NCBI GenBank assembly: GCA_937893415.1
Contig: CALBWZ010000276.1
Span: forward strand, 1-24,741
DNA from: an uncultured Comamonadaceae bacterium
GTDB lineage: Bacteria; Pseudomonadota; Gammaproteobacteria; Burkholderiales; Burkholderiaceae_C
Length of the DNA stretch: 24,741 nucleotides
Direction: 5' to 3'
In this document: piece after piece, positions 1 to 9,124 of the stretch
Layout of the letters: each line of letters begins with the position of its first letter
Position numbering within the stretch: position 1 is the first letter of the stretch
Position numbers and translations under genes: made by a program
The notes under the pieces: generated by a model
Told to the model about the DNA's origin: nothing
Seen by the model: the letters and a program-made list of their open reading frames with translations, nothing else
The model's database searches: none

Positions 1-1
1 A

Positions 2-475
2 ACCCTGCTGCTCAACATGTTCTTCGGCGCATGCCTGAAGGCCATGCCTGCCAAGTTGATCAGCGACAGTGGCCAACACACCATCATCCGCCCGCTGGCC
101 TACGTGGCAGAAACAGACCTAGCGCGATGGGCCGAGTTGCAGCAATACCCCATTATTCCTTGCACGTTGTGCGGCAGCCAAGACAACTTGCAACGCGTGC
201 AAGTGGGCCTCATGCTCAAAGACTGGCAAATACGGTTTCCGGGGCGAGTCGAGAACATGATTAAAGCCCTCAAGAATGTGGTTCCCAGCCACCTGATGGA
301 CACCACGCTGTACCCATTTAAGGACATCAAGGCCACGGGAGTACCTGACCAGCATGGCGACAAGGCGTTTGACAACGACGTCCTTCCAGCCTCGTCCACC
401 CTACAAACTGTCCCGTTAGGCAACGCCAGCGTCACCCAACAATGGTCTTCTTTGGCTCACATACAAGTGGTTTAA
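2..475 (+). CDS. ttcA: tRNA 2-thiocytidine biosynthesis protein TtcA, C-terminal part
   Basis: TtcA thiolates cytidine 32 of certain tRNAs, using ATP and an iron-sulfur cluster. The window opens inside the gene, so only about the last 157 residues are present. The reading frame is open from base 2 with no start, and the N-terminal PP-loop ATP-binding motif lies outside the window. Visible here are the characteristic stretches [24 protein letters not shown] and PCTLCGSQ, the last carrying the second conserved CxxC cysteine pair of the family, followed by [12 protein letters not shown] and VVPSHLMD. The tail of about 50 residues after that is low in conserved features. It ends two bases before the likely start of the downstream lipoprotein gene. 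The family assignment is firm; the incompleteness is due to the window edge and not to a mutation. Confidence 0.93.
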   Translation, partial: TLLLNMFFGACLKAMPAKLISDSGQHTIIRPLAYVAETDLARWAELQQYPIIPCTLCGSQDNLQRVQVGLMLKDWQIRFPGRVENMIKALKNVVPSHLMDTTLYPFKDIKATGVPDQHGDKAFDNDVLPASSTLQTVPLGNASVTQQWSSLAHIQVV

Positions 476-477
476 CG

Positions 478-1077
478 ATGCGCTTGCCATGGTTTACGTG
501 GGCGATGACCTACACGGCGGCTTCGGTCCTCGCAATGGGGCTCAGTGGTTGCGCCATACCCCGACTGGTGGACACCGAGGTCAGCACATTTAAAGCCCCA
601 TCCACCCAGCCACAACTTGCCAACGCCACGTTGTATTGGCTTGAGCAGCTGCCTTCCCAAAATTCCGATGCCGACCGGCGCGTTGCAGCCATGGCGGCCC
701 TGTCGCTCAGTGGTGTGGGTTTGCAAGCGTCCCCGTCGCGCCAATCAGCCCACCTGCTGGTCACGCTCACCACCTCACGAACGCAACACAACCACGCACC
801 ATTTGAAGACCCACCACGCACAGGCTTTTGGTTTGGCACCGCTGGCTCAGGCATCAGCTTTCAATTTTTCGAACCCGCTAGCAACTGGTACCAGCGCCAG
901 CTGCACTGGGTTTTTAGAAGCCCAACAGGCGTTGTCCTACAAGACATCAAAGCCTCGCACGATGGGCGGTGGTCTGACGACGACACGGTATGGCAAGCGA
1001 TGCTCAACGCATCACTGTCAGACTTTCCCAATGCACCGTCTGAGCGGCGCACCATCAAGACAGACATACCGCGCTAG
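478..1077 (+). CDS. DUF4136 domain lipoprotein
   Basis: A predicted outer-membrane or periplasmic lipoprotein of about 199 residues with unknown function. The ATG at 478 gives a clean signal peptide: a short basic start (MRLPWF), a hydrophobic core and the lipobox LSGC around residues 22-25. An upstream ATG at 442 would add 12 residues and overlap ttcA, so I prefer 478. The mature part begins with a VDTEVSTFKAP stretch and has YWLEQLPSQ and a DRRVAAMAALSLSGVGL segment, the pattern of DUF4136 proteins. The middle is rich in aromatic residues and glycine (FWFGTAGSGISFQFF). It lies 2 bp behind ttcA and 48 bp ahead of the histidine phosphatase, so co-transcription is likely. Shine-Dalgarno support is weak. 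Confidence 0.8.
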   Translation: MRLPWFTWAMTYTAASVLAMGLSGCAIPRLVDTEVSTFKAPSTQPQLANATLYWLEQLPSQNSDADRRVAAMAALSLSGVGLQASPSRQSAHLLVTLTTSRTQHNHAPFEDPPRTGFWFGTAGSGISFQFFEPASNWYQRQLHWVFRSPTGVVLQDIKASHDGRWSDDDTVWQAMLNASLSDFPNAPSERRTIKTDIPR

Positions 1078-1125
1078 GCCTGCGCCCATACAGCCTTTCA
1101 CACCAGCCCATACCTAACACCGCAC

Positions 1126-1740
1126 ATGCAAGCCACACGCATCATCGCCATTAGACACGGCGAAACCGACTGGAACGCGGCCACCCGTATTCAAGGCCAC
1201 ACCGACATTGCGCTCAATGCCAACGGCGTAGAGCAAGCACGTCAACTTGGGGCCGCTTTGGCCAACGAGGACATCGACGCGGTCTATGCCAGCGACTTGT
1301 CGCGCGCGGCAGACACCGCACAAGCCATTGCCACGCACCACAAGCTCACTGTGCACACACACACAGGCCTGCGCGAACGCCACTTCGGCTACTTTGAAGG
1401 CCTAACGTGGGCAGCGATTGAGGCCAAGCACCCGAAAGACGCGCTGGCTTGGCGCAGTCGAGACACACACTTTGCTCCCGCAGGCGGTGAAAGCCTAGAG
1501 GCACTGAAAGCTAGGGTTGTAAACACGCTGAATGAATTGGCGGGCAAACATATGGGGCAGCACATAGTGATTGCAGCCCATGGCGGCATTTTGGACCAGT
1601 TGTACCGCCTAGCCAACAACCTAGACTTGCAAACCAAGCGTGACTGGCACTTGGGCAATGCCGCGGTGAACCGCTTGTTGTGGACGCCTGGGTCGCTCAG
1701 CCTTGTCATTTGGGGCGACGCCAGCCACTTCCACACCTGA
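1126..1740 (+). CDS. histidine phosphatase family protein (phosphoglycerate-mutase-like)
   Basis: A cytoplasmic phosphatase of 204 residues in the histidine phosphatase superfamily. The RHGET motif lies at residues 10-14, with H11 the expected phospho-accepting histidine, and the second catalytic histidine is in AAHGG (H152). Between them are DLSRAADTAQ (the second conserved arginine) and LRERHFGYFEG (the acid-base glutamate region), all typical of the cobC/gpmB-like branch. The substrate cannot be read from the sequence. Names such as GpmB or alpha-ribazole phosphatase are used for close relatives, but there are no cobalamin genes nearby, so I give no symbol. No strong ribosome binding site precedes the ATG at 1126. 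The gene probably belongs to the same run as the lipoprotein gene. Confidence 0.88.
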   Translation: MQATRIIAIRHGETDWNAATRIQGHTDIALNANGVEQARQLGAALANEDIDAVYASDLSRAADTAQAIATHHKLTVHTHTGLRERHFGYFEGLTWAAIEAKHPKDALAWRSRDTHFAPAGGESLEALKARVVNTLNELAGKHMGQHIVIAAHGGILDQLYRLANNLDLQTKRDWHLGNAAVNRLLWTPGSLSLVIWGDASHFHT

Positions 1741-1816
1741 CGGTGTATTGCTTTATAGTTTATTCGCGGCTTGGTAATGCTAGGCACCAACGGGTGAAAA
1801 CAGGCATTTTTTGATC

Positions 1817-2944
1817 ATGGCTTACAACTACGACCTCATTGTGTGGGCTGCGCCCATTTTTACGCTGTTGATGGTGTTGGAGTACCTGTGGGGCAAGCGC
1901 ATTGGGCGGCAAACCTACCGACTGAGTGATGCCATGACCAGCATCAATTTGGGTGTACTCAGCCAAGTCTCTGGTGTGGTGAGCAAGGCATTTAGCCTCG
2001 CGGCTTTTGCATGGGGCGCCAGCTACGTGGCTTTGCCAATTGCAGCCCACTTACAAGATTTTTGGCACAGCGTTTGGGGCTATGCGGCGGCCTTGGTGTT
2101 GTACGACTTTTGCTATTACTGGCTGCACCGCTTAGGCCACACACGCCGGGTATTGTGGGCCACACACAGCGTGCACCACCAAAGCCAAGACTACAACTTG
2201 TCAACAGCACTGCGACAAACCAGCTCTGGTTTTTTACTGACCTGGCTGTTTTACCTGCCCATGGCTGCGCTGGGTGTGCCACTAGAAGTGCTGTTCACGG
2301 TAGCGGCCATTGACTTGTTTTACCAATTTTGGATTCACACCGAACACGTGCCGCGCCTGCCTGTGTTGGACAAGTGGCTCACCACGCCAAGCAACCACCG
2401 CGTGCATCACGCCATCAACAACATCTACCTAGACAAAAACTTTGGCGGCATGACCATGGTGTGGGACAGGCTGTTTGGCAGCTACCAAGAAGAGTTGACC
2501 GAACACCCCTGCGTATACGGCACGACAAAACCGCTCAACAGCTGGAACCCTATTTGGGCAAATGTAGCGGAGTTTTCCGCCATGACAAGAGACAGTACCA
2601 AGGCCTTGAAAAACCGCGCATTTGGCCAAGCCTTGTGGGTGTGGCTAGGCACAACCAACTACCGCGTCAGTGCCGCCTCCGGTGATGCGCTACCCGACGC
2701 TGCCCAACCCATGCGCTTTGACCCGCAGTGGCGCGACAAAGGCAAAGCAGTTGCCATCGCATGCTTTTTAGTGGTGGCTGTGGTGAACACATTGGCACTG
2801 GATGGCAGCGCGCTCAAGCCGCTGTGGCAACAGTGGGCATGGTTGGCGCTGGTGACCTTGGGCTGCTGGGCCACATCGGCCAACTACTGCGCCACTCAAT
2901 CCCCACCTCTGTCAGCAGGCGGTGCGACGCCCAAGTGCAGGTAA
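1817..2944 (+). CDS. sterol desaturase / fatty acid hydroxylase family membrane protein
   Basis: An integral membrane diiron-type oxidoreductase of the fatty acid hydroxylase superfamily, about 375 residues. The histidine clusters that bind the metal pair are intact: HRLGH at 104-108, HSVHH at 117-121, HTEH at 174-177 and HRVHH at 194-198. Several hydrophobic segments flank them, and two more lie near the C terminus (around 310-355), giving a typical multi-pass topology. The substrate is not known; bacterial members act on fatty acids, carotenoids, sterol-like lipids or ether lipids. The ATG at 1817 is preferred over an in-frame TTG at 1811. The last 49 bp overlap the 3' end of ruvB on the other strand. 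No gene nearby suggests a pathway. Confidence 0.88.
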   Translation: MAYNYDLIVWAAPIFTLLMVLEYLWGKRIGRQTYRLSDAMTSINLGVLSQVSGVVSKAFSLAAFAWGASYVALPIAAHLQDFWHSVWGYAAALVLYDFCYYWLHRLGHTRRVLWATHSVHHQSQDYNLSTALRQTSSGFLLTWLFYLPMAALGVPLEVLFTVAAIDLFYQFWIHTEHVPRLPVLDKWLTTPSNHRVHHAINNIYLDKNFGGMTMVWDRLFGSYQEELTEHPCVYGTTKPLNSWNPIWANVAEFSAMTRDSTKALKNRAFGQALWVWLGTTNYRVSAASGDALPDAAQPMRFDPQWRDKGKAVAIACFLVVAVVNTLALDGSALKPLWQQWAWLALVTLGCWATSANYCATQSPPLSAGGATPKCR

Positions 2945-3942
2945 GCGGCCAAGGTGGCAATGCGACCACGCGGCGTGCGCTGCAAATAACCTTGTTGTAT
3001 GAGGTAGGGCTCAATCACATCCTCAATGGTGTCGCGCTCCTCACCAATGCTGGCTGCAATGTTGTCCAGCCCTACGGGGCCACCGTCAAAGCGATGTATC
3101 ACGGCCTCAAGCAGCTTGCGATCCATGACGTCAAAGCCTTGCGGGTCTACATCCAACATGACCAAGGCCTTGTTGGCAATGTCTAGCGTGATGTGGCCAT
3201 TGCCTTTGACTTGTGCATAGTCGCGCACACGGCGCAGCAAGCGGTTGGCGATTCGCGGGGTACCACGCGAGCGGTTGGCAACTTCCACCCCGCCGTCTTC
3301 GTCCATAGGCACGCCAAGCAGTTTGGCGCTGCGCGTCACAATCTTGCCCAACTCTTGCGGCGTATAAAACTCCAGGCGCGCCACAATGCCAAAACGGTCG
3401 CGCAGTGGGTTGGTCAACATGCCTGCGCGGGTGGTGGCACCCACCAAGGTAAAGGGCTGCAAGTCAAGCTTGATAGAGCGTGCCGCAGGGCCTTCGCCAA
3501 TCATGATGTCGATTTGATAGTCCTCTAATGCTGGGTACAAAATCTCTTCGACCACAGGTGACAAGCGGTGTATTTCGTCAATGAACAACACATCGTTGCG
3601 CTCTAGGTTGGTGAGCAACGCAGCCAAGTCTTTAGGCTTTTCAAGCACTGGGCCACTGGTTTGGCGCAGGTTGACGCCCAACTCGTTGGCAATAATGTGC
3701 GACAGCGTGGTTTTACCCAAGCCCGGTGGGCCAAACAGCAACACGTGGTCTAAGGCTTCTTCGCGCTGCTTAGCCGCGTCAATAAAGATGGCCAACTGCT
3801 CACGCGCTTTGGCCTGCCCCACATATTCAGCCAACGTCTTTGGACGCAGGGCGCGCTCCATCGCCTCCTCGGTGTTGGACACAGGCGCGGCTGACACCAC
3901 GCGTTGAGGTGCTGGTGCAAAGTCATCGGTTTGAATGCTCAT
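2896..3942 (-). CDS. ruvB: Holliday junction branch migration ATPase RuvB
   Basis: RuvB is the hexameric AAA+ motor that, with RuvA, drives branch migration of Holliday junctions during recombinational repair. The 348-residue length is normal. Walker A is GPPGLGKT at 71-78, Walker B is LFIDEIH at 119-125, the sensor GATTR is at 168-172 and the RDRFG arginine segment is at 181-185. The C-terminal winged-helix DNA-binding domain follows, with [16 protein letters not shown] and a terminal TPRGRIAT stretch. It lies 20 bp downstream of ruvA in the same direction. ruvC is not in the window. The first 25 or so residues are a variable leader common in betaproteobacterial RuvB. The 3' end overlaps the convergent desaturase gene. 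Confidence 0.98.
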   Translation of the reverse strand: MSIQTDDFAPAPQRVVSAAPVSNTEEAMERALRPKTLAEYVGQAKAREQLAIFIDAAKQREEALDHVLLFGPPGLGKTTLSHIIANELGVNLRQTSGPVLEKPKDLAALLTNLERNDVLFIDEIHRLSPVVEEILYPALEDYQIDIMIGEGPAARSIKLDLQPFTLVGATTRAGMLTNPLRDRFGIVARLEFYTPQELGKIVTRSAKLLGVPMDEDGGVEVANRSRGTPRIANRLLRRVRDYAQVKGNGHITLDIANKALVMLDVDPQGFDVMDRKLLEAVIHRFDGGPVGLDNIAASIGEERDTIEDVIEPYLIQQGYLQRTPRGRIATLAAYLHLGVAPPADRGGD

Positions 3943-3962
3943 AGGTTGTATGCCGTCTCAGT

Positions 3963-4535
3963 TTATTTGGCCAAGGCCTTGAGTGCCATTTTGATACCGT
4001 CTGACACACCAATGTCGTTTGGCATGGCTTTCACCGCAGTGCCAGCGTCTTTGTCGCTGTAACCCAAGGCCAACAGCGCTTGCAGTATGTCGCCTTGGTT
4101 GTCGCTGGTAAAGCTAAAGCCAATGGACACACCGTCACCCAGCTTGCCTTTGAGCTCTAACATCAAGCGCTCTGCTGTTTTTTTGCCAATACCGGGCACC
4201 TTCACAATGCGCGCCGTATCTTGGCTGGCCACGGTATTGATGAGGTCGGTCACGCTCATGCCCGACAACACGGCCAAGGCCATACGCGGGCCAACACCAG
4301 AAATTTTGATGAGGTGCTTAAACGCATGGCGTTCGGGCGCTGTGGCAAAGCCATACAGCAACTGTGCGTCCTCCCGCACCACAAAGTGGGTGAGCAGGCT
4401 AATGGGCTGACCCACCTCACCTAAGTTGTAAAACGTGCTCATCGGCACGTCGACCTCATAGCCTACGCCGTTGCAATCTACCAACACTTGAGGTGGATTT
4501 TTTTCTAACAGGGTACCGCTTAATTTGCCTATCAT
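3963..4535 (-). CDS. ruvA: Holliday junction DNA helicase subunit RuvA
   Basis: RuvA binds four-way junctions as a tetramer and loads RuvB. The protein of 190 residues starts [12 protein letters not shown], which matches the family N terminus. A longer frame from 4568 would add 11 unrelated residues, whereas the ATG at 4535 has an AGGA ribosome binding site about 7 bases ahead, so 4535 is the start. Conserved pieces in order are GVGYEVDVP (OB fold), [17 protein letters not shown], the helix-hairpin-helix segments [15 protein letters not shown] and [17 protein letters not shown], and a C-terminal domain ending [14 protein letters not shown] that contacts RuvB. It is the first gene of ruvAB and is divergent from phoH, with about 60 bp between the two starts. 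Confidence 0.97.
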   Translation of the reverse strand: MIGKLSGTLLEKNPPQVLVDCNGVGYEVDVPMSTFYNLGEVGQPISLLTHFVVREDAQLLYGFATAPERHAFKHLIKISGVGPRMALAVLSGMSVTDLINTVASQDTARIVKVPGIGKKTAERLMLELKGKLGDGVSIGFSFTSDNQGDILQALLALGYSDKDAGTAVKAMPNDIGVSDGIKMALKALAK

Positions 4536-4596
4536 TGGAGTTCCTTGTTTGGCCGCACTGAGCGGCAACTTGCATGCCTACCCTTGGATTATCCGT

Positions 4597-5580
4597 TTGA
4601 TTCTTAAGCACACCTTCACGCCTCCTGATAACGACCGTATGGCGCACTTATGTGGGCCCATGGACAGCCATTTACGCACCATTGAGTCAGGCTTACACGT
4701 CAAAATCGCCCACAGATTTGAGCAGTTCAAAGTAGACGGCACCGCAGCCAGAGCCGAACAGGCCATGAATGTGCTGCAAGCCTTGTACGAGATGGCCAAG
4801 CGCCCCATACCAGCAGAGCAAGTGCAACTCATGCTGGCCGGTGACACCTCATTGCAAGGCACCAGCCACGACTTGAGCGTGCAAACCCGCCGGGGTGAGC
4901 TCAAGGCACGCACAGCCAACCAAGTGGGCTACCTCAACCAAATAGCCACCCATGACATCACCTTTGGCATTGGCCCCGCCGGCACTGGCAAAACCTACCT
5001 AGCGGTCGCTTGCGCGGTAGACGCCTTAGAACGCAGCGCTGTACAACGTATTGTGCTCACACGTCCAGCTGTTGAGGCCGGCGAGAAGCTGGGCTTTTTG
5101 CCCGGCGACTTGGGCCAAAAGGTTGACCCATACTTGCGCCCTTTGTACGACGCTCTGAACGATCTCATGGGCTATGAGAAAGTTCAAAAAGCGTTTGAAC
5201 GCCAACAAATTGAAATTGCACCCTTGGCCTTTATGCGCGGACGCACGCTCAACCATGCCTTTATTATTTTGGATGAGGGTCAAAACACCACACCAGAGCA
5301 AATGAAGATGTTTTTAACCCGCATTGGCTTTGGCTCAAAAGCTGTTGTGACCGGCGACGTCAGCCAGATCGACCTGCCCAAAACACAAATGAGCGGCCTC
5401 GTTGATGCCGAGCGCATCTTGCGTCGTACCCCCGGCATTGCCATGACACACCTCACCAGTGTCGACGTGGTGCGCCACCCACTGGTCGCCCGCATCGTGG
5501 ACGCCTACGACGCACGCAACCAGCGCGGCGAAGAAGTCCCGCCCAACAAGCCTGCCACGCGCAAACGCAGCACCCCATGA
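4597..5580 (+). CDS. PhoH family ATPase (PhoL/YbeZ type)
   Basis: A PhoH-like nucleotide-binding protein, the partner of YbeY in RNA metabolism in many proteobacteria. Walker A is GPAGTGKT at residues 126-133 and Walker B is LDEGQN at 225-230, followed by [14 protein letters not shown] and the [11 protein letters not shown] motif. The N terminus is a small KH-like region ([20 protein letters not shown]). The start is uncertain: an ATG at 4525 would overlap the ruvA start region and add a non-conserved extension, while a TTG at 4597 gives the family-like start [12 protein letters not shown], and the next ATG is at 4639. I chose the TTG at 4597, giving 327 residues. The 3' end overlaps ybeY by 4 bp (ATGA), so the two are translationally coupled. 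Confidence 0.93.
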   Translation: MILKHTFTPPDNDRMAHLCGPMDSHLRTIESGLHVKIAHRFEQFKVDGTAARAEQAMNVLQALYEMAKRPIPAEQVQLMLAGDTSLQGTSHDLSVQTRRGELKARTANQVGYLNQIATHDITFGIGPAGTGKTYLAVACAVDALERSAVQRIVLTRPAVEAGEKLGFLPGDLGQKVDPYLRPLYDALNDLMGYEKVQKAFERQQIEIAPLAFMRGRTLNHAFIILDEGQNTTPEQMKMFLTRIGFGSKAVVTGDVSQIDLPKTQMSGLVDAERILRRTPGIAMTHLTSVDVVRHPLVARIVDAYDARNQRGEEVPPNKPATRKRSTP

Positions 5581-6038
5581 AACTGCAAGCCTTAACACTG
5601 TCGCTGCAATTTGGCAGCTTTGTCGATGCCACCACATTGGCCGCACACCGTGCCGTGCTGACACGTCATTTTGTGACCCGGTGCCTGCGCCATGCGCTAG
5701 GCGTTGACGGCGAACTGACGGTGCGCATTGTGGATGCCACAGAAGGACAGGCTTTAAACTGCGGCTACCGCCACAAGGACTACGCGACCAACGTACTCAC
5801 TTTTGACTACGCAACAGAACCAGTAGCCGTAGCCGACTTGGTGCTGTGCGCACCTGTGATTGCGCGTGAGGCTCAAGAACAAGGCAAAACCTTGCAAGCC
5901 CACTACGCCCACATGTTGGTGCACGGCTGCCTACACGCGCAAGGCTGGGACCACGAAACCAGCGAAGCCGACGCCACCGACATGGAAGCCTACGAAACTG
6001 ACATCATGCAAGGCTTGGGTTTCGACAACCCTTACTAA
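5577..6038 (+). CDS. ybeY: endoribonuclease YbeY (rRNA maturation factor)
   Basis: YbeY is a zinc-dependent endoribonuclease involved in 16S rRNA 3'-end maturation and ribosome quality control. The signature [11 protein letters not shown] is present, with the three zinc-ligand histidines at 116, 120 and 126. Upstream sits [18 protein letters not shown], the conserved substrate-side segment. The length of 153 residues is normal. The start ATG overlaps the phoH stop by 4 bp, the usual phoH-ybeY arrangement. The end faces the convergent dtd gene across a gap of 100 bp. No defects are visible. Confidence 0.96.
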   Translation: MKLQALTLSLQFGSFVDATTLAAHRAVLTRHFVTRCLRHALGVDGELTVRIVDATEGQALNCGYRHKDYATNVLTFDYATEPVAVADLVLCAPVIAREAQEQGKTLQAHYAHMLVHGCLHAQGWDHETSEADATDMEAYETDIMQGLGFDNPY

Positions 6039-6060
6039 TCTGCCTCTTTTAAGCGGCTCA

Positions 6061-6094
6061 GACCAGCCCTGCGCATGCGCTTGCATGTGCGGTC
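6061..6094. repeat. inverted repeat between convergent ybeY and dtd
   Basis: In the short gap between the convergent ybeY and dtd genes, GCGCATGC (6071-6078) can pair with GCATGTGC (6083-6090) around a 4-base loop, with one G-T wobble, and GACC (6061-6064) can pair with GGTC (6091-6094). There is no T tract on either side, so it is not a canonical intrinsic terminator. It could still stop or stabilise transcripts from either side. Confidence 0.35.
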
Positions 6095-6138
6095 AACGCC
6101 AGGCTCGTCAAGATGGCAACACCCTCAAACGGGCTTGC

Positions 6139-6594
6139 CTAATTCATATCCAATGGGATAGTAATAGGCCCGCTGTTGACCAAATGCACCTGCATCTCCG
6201 TGGCAAAGCGGCCCATGGCCACGTCTGGGTGCACCAGCTTGGCTTGACTGACCAAGTGGTCAAACAATGCGCGGGCTTGGGCTGAGGGTGCGCCGCCTAC
6301 AAAGCTGGGGCGGTTGCCTTTGTGTGTGTCTGCAGACAGTGTGAATTGGCTCACCAACAGCAAACCCCCTGCTGTGCCATGGCCGTCGATATTGGCCAAG
6401 TCGTGGTCTAGTTTCCCCTCGGAGTTGTTAAACACCCGCAACTTGAGTAATTTATTGAGCAACCTGTCAGCGGTAGCCGTGGTATCCGCAGGCATGGCGC
6501 ATACCAGCACCAGCAGACCTGGACCAATACGGCCAACAACGCTGCCATCCACTTCTACACGCGCTTCAGATACGCGCTGTATGACTGTTTTCAT
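6139..6594 (-). CDS. dtd: D-aminoacyl-tRNA deacylase
   Basis: Dtd hydrolyses D-aminoacyl-tRNAs, in particular D-Tyr-tRNA, and so removes mischarged products before they reach the ribosome. The protein has 151 residues, close to the family norm of about 145. The catalytic SQFTL motif is at residues 82-86 and the Gly-cisPro motif is in NSGPIT at 140-145, where many homologues have NDGPVT. The N terminus MKTVIQRVSEARVEVDG is standard. It is 58 bp downstream of the cation-efflux gene, which itself overlaps tyrS, so the three probably share a transcript. That places deacylase and tyrosyl-tRNA synthetase under common control. The serine in NSGP is a minor variation. Confidence 0.96.
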   Translation of the reverse strand: MKTVIQRVSEARVEVDGSVVGRIGPGLLVLVCAMPADTTATADRLLNKLLKLRVFNNSEGKLDHDLANIDGHGTAGGLLLVSQFTLSADTHKGNRPSFVGGAPSAQARALFDHLVSQAKLVHPDVAMGRFATEMQVHLVNSGPITIPLDMN

Positions 6595-6652
6595 GAGGTG
6601 TTTTTCATTCAGAAGCTGTCACGCACCAGCTTTTATAAGCTGCGCCACCAGC

Positions 6653-7588
6653 CTATTGTTCTGGTACCACATCGCTGATGTGCGCATGCGTTTCGACGTT
6701 GGTGGGCAGCAACTGAATGGTGGCCAACAAGCCAGGCACGGCGTGCACCAGTGCAAGCTCAACCTCACCTCGCAGCGCAGCAGCACGTCCCAACGTCCAG
6801 TCAGCAGACATGTGCATGTGCATGTCGACGAAGCTGTAAGCGCCAGCACGGCGAGTGATGACGTGGTCAAATCGAATAATCTCGGCACCACCGCTGCCGC
6901 GCGAAAAGTCAGCCAATATGGTGTCAATTTGAGCTTGCACGTCTAGCGCAACCGCCTCGTCCATCAGCGCTTGTGATGACTTCCACACCAGCTTGGCACC
7001 TTCACGCAAAATGTTCAACGCCACACCTATTGCCACTGCTGCGTCAAGCCACAACCAGCCTGTTAATACGGCCAACACCAACCCCACCACCACGCCAGCG
7101 GAGGTCCACACATCGGTCAGCAAATGCTTGGCGTCTCCCTCTAAAGCGGCTGAGCGGTAGCGCTTGGCAGACTGGAACATGAAGTAAGCCAACACGCCGT
7201 TGAGCACCGAGCTCAATATTGACAATGAAATACCAATGTCCAGTTGCACCAAGGGCTGCGGGTTGAACCAACGGTGGGTGGCTGAAATAATGATGCCTAA
7301 AGCTGCACCCACAATCAAAATACCTTCGAAGCCTGCCGAAAAGTACTCTGCTTTGTGGTGTCCGTAGGGGTGGCCATCATCTGCAGGTCTGGCAGCTACG
7401 GTGACCATTTGCAAAGCAAACATGGCGCTGGCCAAGTTCACAAATGACTCCATGGCGTCAGACAGCAAGGCCACTGAGTCTGTCAACCACCACGCCAAGG
7501 TTTTAAGCGCGATGGTGGCCAGCGCCACCAGCACCGACAGCTTGAGCAGGTTTTTAGGGGTCTTCCAGTTGGCGCGGGCGCTGCTCAT
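6653..7588 (-). CDS. cation diffusion facilitator family transporter
   Basis: A CDF antiporter of about 311 residues that exports divalent metal ions (Zn, Fe, Mn or Co are typical) in exchange for protons. Hydrophobic segments are at about 15-35, 50-66, 88-105, 118-140, 160-180 and nearby, consistent with six transmembrane helices. The TM2 metal site is in SDAMESFVN (D44), and HPYGHHKAEYFS between TM2 and TM3 is a family signature. The TM5 pair is HLLTD (H155, D159). The C-terminal cytoplasmic domain carries VDMHMHMSADWTLGRA. I chose the ATG at 7588. A TTG at 7600 overlaps the tyrS stop and would give 4 more residues; neither has a strong ribosome binding site. The metal specificity cannot be read from the sequence. 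Confidence 0.93.
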   Translation of the reverse strand: MSSARANWKTPKNLLKLSVLVALATIALKTLAWWLTDSVALLSDAMESFVNLASAMFALQMVTVAARPADDGHPYGHHKAEYFSAGFEGILIVGAALGIIISATHRWFNPQPLVQLDIGISLSILSSVLNGVLAYFMFQSAKRYRSAALEGDAKHLLTDVWTSAGVVVGLVLAVLTGWLWLDAAVAIGVALNILREGAKLVWKSSQALMDEAVALDVQAQIDTILADFSRGSGGAEIIRFDHVITRRAGAYSFVDMHMHMSADWTLGRAAALRGEVELALVHAVPGLLATIQLLPTNVETHAHISDVVPEQ

Positions 7589-7596
7589 GGGTGGTA

Positions 7597-8865
7597 TCAA
7601 GCCGTCAAACTAACACGTGCAAACTTGCGCTTGCCCACTTGAACCACGTAGGTGCCTGGTTCAAGTTTTAAGCTTTTATCGCTGATGACGCAGGCGTCCA
7701 CCCGCACACCACCGCCTTCAATCAAACGCCCACCTTCTGACGAGGACGTCGTCAAACCAGACGCCTTGAGCAACGCACCAATGCCCATGGGCGCACCGCT
7801 GAGCGTGACCTCAGGAATCTCGGCAGGCACGCCACCTTTGCTGCGGTTGGTGAAGTCTTGCTCAGCCTTGTCTGCCGCATCTGCGCTGTGAAAACGCGTG
7901 GTGATTTCTTTGGCCAACATGACCTTGGCCGCCTTGGGGTTGAGGCCAGCCATGACTTGTGCGCGTAAGGCGGCAATCTCGGCCTCGGATTTGAAACTGA
8001 GCAACACATACCAACGCCACATGAGATCGTCGCTAATGGACAGCACTTTGGCATACATGTTGTTGGCGTCTTCAGCAATGCCAATGTAGTTGTTTTTACT
8101 CTTGGACATTTTGTCAACGCCGTCCAAGCCCTCCAACAGCGGCATGGTCAGAATGCACTGCGGCTCTTGGCCGTACTCTTGCTGCAAGTGGCGACCCATC
8201 AGCAAGTTGAATTTTTGATCGGTGCCACCCAACTCCAAGTCGGCCTTGAGTGCCACGCTGTCATAGCCTTGCATCAAGGGGTACAAAAACTCATGCACGC
8301 TGATACTTTGGCCGCTTTTAAAACGCTTGTGAAAATCGTCGCGCTCCATCATGCGTGCCACGGTGTATTTGGCAGACAACTCAATCATGCCCCGCGCACC
8401 AAGGGGTTCACTCCACTCGCTGTTGTAGCGAATTTCGGTTTTGGACTCGTCCAACACCATAGCCGCTTGGCTGTAATAGGTCTGGGCATTGACCATAATT
8501 TGTTCTTTGGTCAGCGGTGGGCGTGTGCTATTTCTACCAGAAGGATCACCTATAAGGCTGGTGAAATCACCAATTAAAAAAATCACCTGATGCCCCAAGT
8601 CTTGCAACTGGCGCATTTTATTTAGCACCACCGTGTGGCCAATGTGAATGTCGGGTGCGGTGGGATCCAAGCCCAACTTGATCCGCAATGGACAACCGCT
8701 GGCGGATGACTTGTTGAGCTTTGTCACCCACTCATCGCGCGGCAGCAATTCGTCGCACCCCCTCAAACTGACGGCTAGCGCATTGGCCACCTCGTCGTTG
8801 GCGGGTTGAACAGGCTGATGCGGGGGTTTTACTGCATCATCGGCTTTGGAATGTATTTTTTTCAT
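7597..8865 (-). CDS. tyrS: tyrosyl-tRNA synthetase
   Basis: TyrS attaches tyrosine to tRNA-Tyr. The 422-residue protein has the class I HIGH motif at 74-77 (within DIHIGHT) and KMSKS at 252-256. GDFTSLIGDPSGRNSTRP and LGGTDQKFNLLMGR are typical of the TyrRS branch common in proteobacteria, distinct from the Bacillus type. An S4 RNA-binding domain occupies about residues 355-420 (GALLKASGL to GKRKFARV). The first 28 residues are a lysine- and proline-containing extension before the conserved start. The gene is divergent from the M23 peptidase across a 259-bp gap that holds a structured RNA candidate. Downstream it runs into the cation transporter gene. Confidence 0.97.
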   Translation of the reverse strand: MKKIHSKADDAVKPPHQPVQPANDEVANALAVSLRGCDELLPRDEWVTKLNKSSASGCPLRIKLGLDPTAPDIHIGHTVVLNKMRQLQDLGHQVIFLIGDFTSLIGDPSGRNSTRPPLTKEQIMVNAQTYYSQAAMVLDESKTEIRYNSEWSEPLGARGMIELSAKYTVARMMERDDFHKRFKSGQSISVHEFLYPLMQGYDSVALKADLELGGTDQKFNLLMGRHLQQEYGQEPQCILTMPLLEGLDGVDKMSKSKNNYIGIAEDANNMYAKVLSISDDLMWRWYVLLSFKSEAEIAALRAQVMAGLNPKAAKVMLAKEITTRFHSADAADKAEQDFTNRSKGGVPAEIPEVTLSGAPMGIGALLKASGLTTSSSEGGRLIEGGGVRVDACVISDKSLKLEPGTYVVQVGKRKFARVSLTA

Positions 8866-8875
8866 AGGTGACTAC

Positions 8876-8904
8876 TTGCCGCAAACCAAGGACTTACATA
8901 TAAT
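8876..8904 (+). promoter_or_regulatory. sigma70-type promoter for the structured leader and M23 peptidase gene
   Basis: A -35 box TTGCCG (8876-8881) is followed after exactly 17 bp by a perfect -10 box TATAAT (8899-8904). Transcription would start near 8911 and run through the structured region into the M23 peptidase gene. It begins only 10 bp from the tyrS start codon, so it may interfere with the tyrS 5' region. Confidence 0.7.
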
Positions 8905-8910
8905 GCTTGA

Positions 8911-9110
8911 AGCTTATGGTAAGGTTAACTACTGCTGCAAAGAATGCAATGGGTAAAACCTGATGCCAACTGGCGTTTGTAGTTACAAACCCAGACCGGC
9001 ATTGGACACCAATTGTAGTAGGCATGGCCGCCACTTTCCGGTCATGCGTCAGCGCTCAAGGCTTTGAGCTACACCATTTATTTATGAACGCATCCCCTGA
9101 GGGCATGCGT
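8911..9110 (+). ncRNA. candidate structured RNA or 5' leader, no family recognised
   Basis: The gap between tyrS and the M23 gene contains no convincing protein but folds strongly. A long rod forms from CTACTG (8929-8934) with TAGTAG (9016-9021), 8947-8954 with 9006-9015, 8959-8967 with 8998-9005, and 8970-8980 with 8985-8994 closed by an AGTT loop. It has a 12-base one-sided bubble at 8935-8946. Three hairpins follow: GCATGGCCG (9022-9030) with CGGTCATGC (9039-9047), GCTCAA (9054-9059) with TTGAGC (9064-9069), and ACGCAT (9088-9093) with ATGCGT (9105-9110). Three pairs are G-U on this strand and would be C-A on the other, favouring + strand transcription from the promoter at 8876. It could be a cis-acting leader of the peptidase gene or a separate small RNA. 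I do not recognise a known riboswitch, 6S RNA or tmRNA. Confidence 0.5.
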
Positions 9111-9124
9111 CGTTGGGAGTTTTT

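Noticed and set aside
4525..4596. Upstream ATG for the PhoH-family protein
   Set aside because: It would overlap the ruvA start region and add 24 residues unlike the family; the TTG at 4597 gives the expected N terminus.
8866..9112. 6S RNA, tmRNA or a known riboswitch
   Set aside because: The long rod with a one-sided bubble recalls 6S RNA, but I could not match the conserved central bubble or pair the 5' and 3' ends, and no known riboswitch core is visible. It is kept as an unassigned structure.
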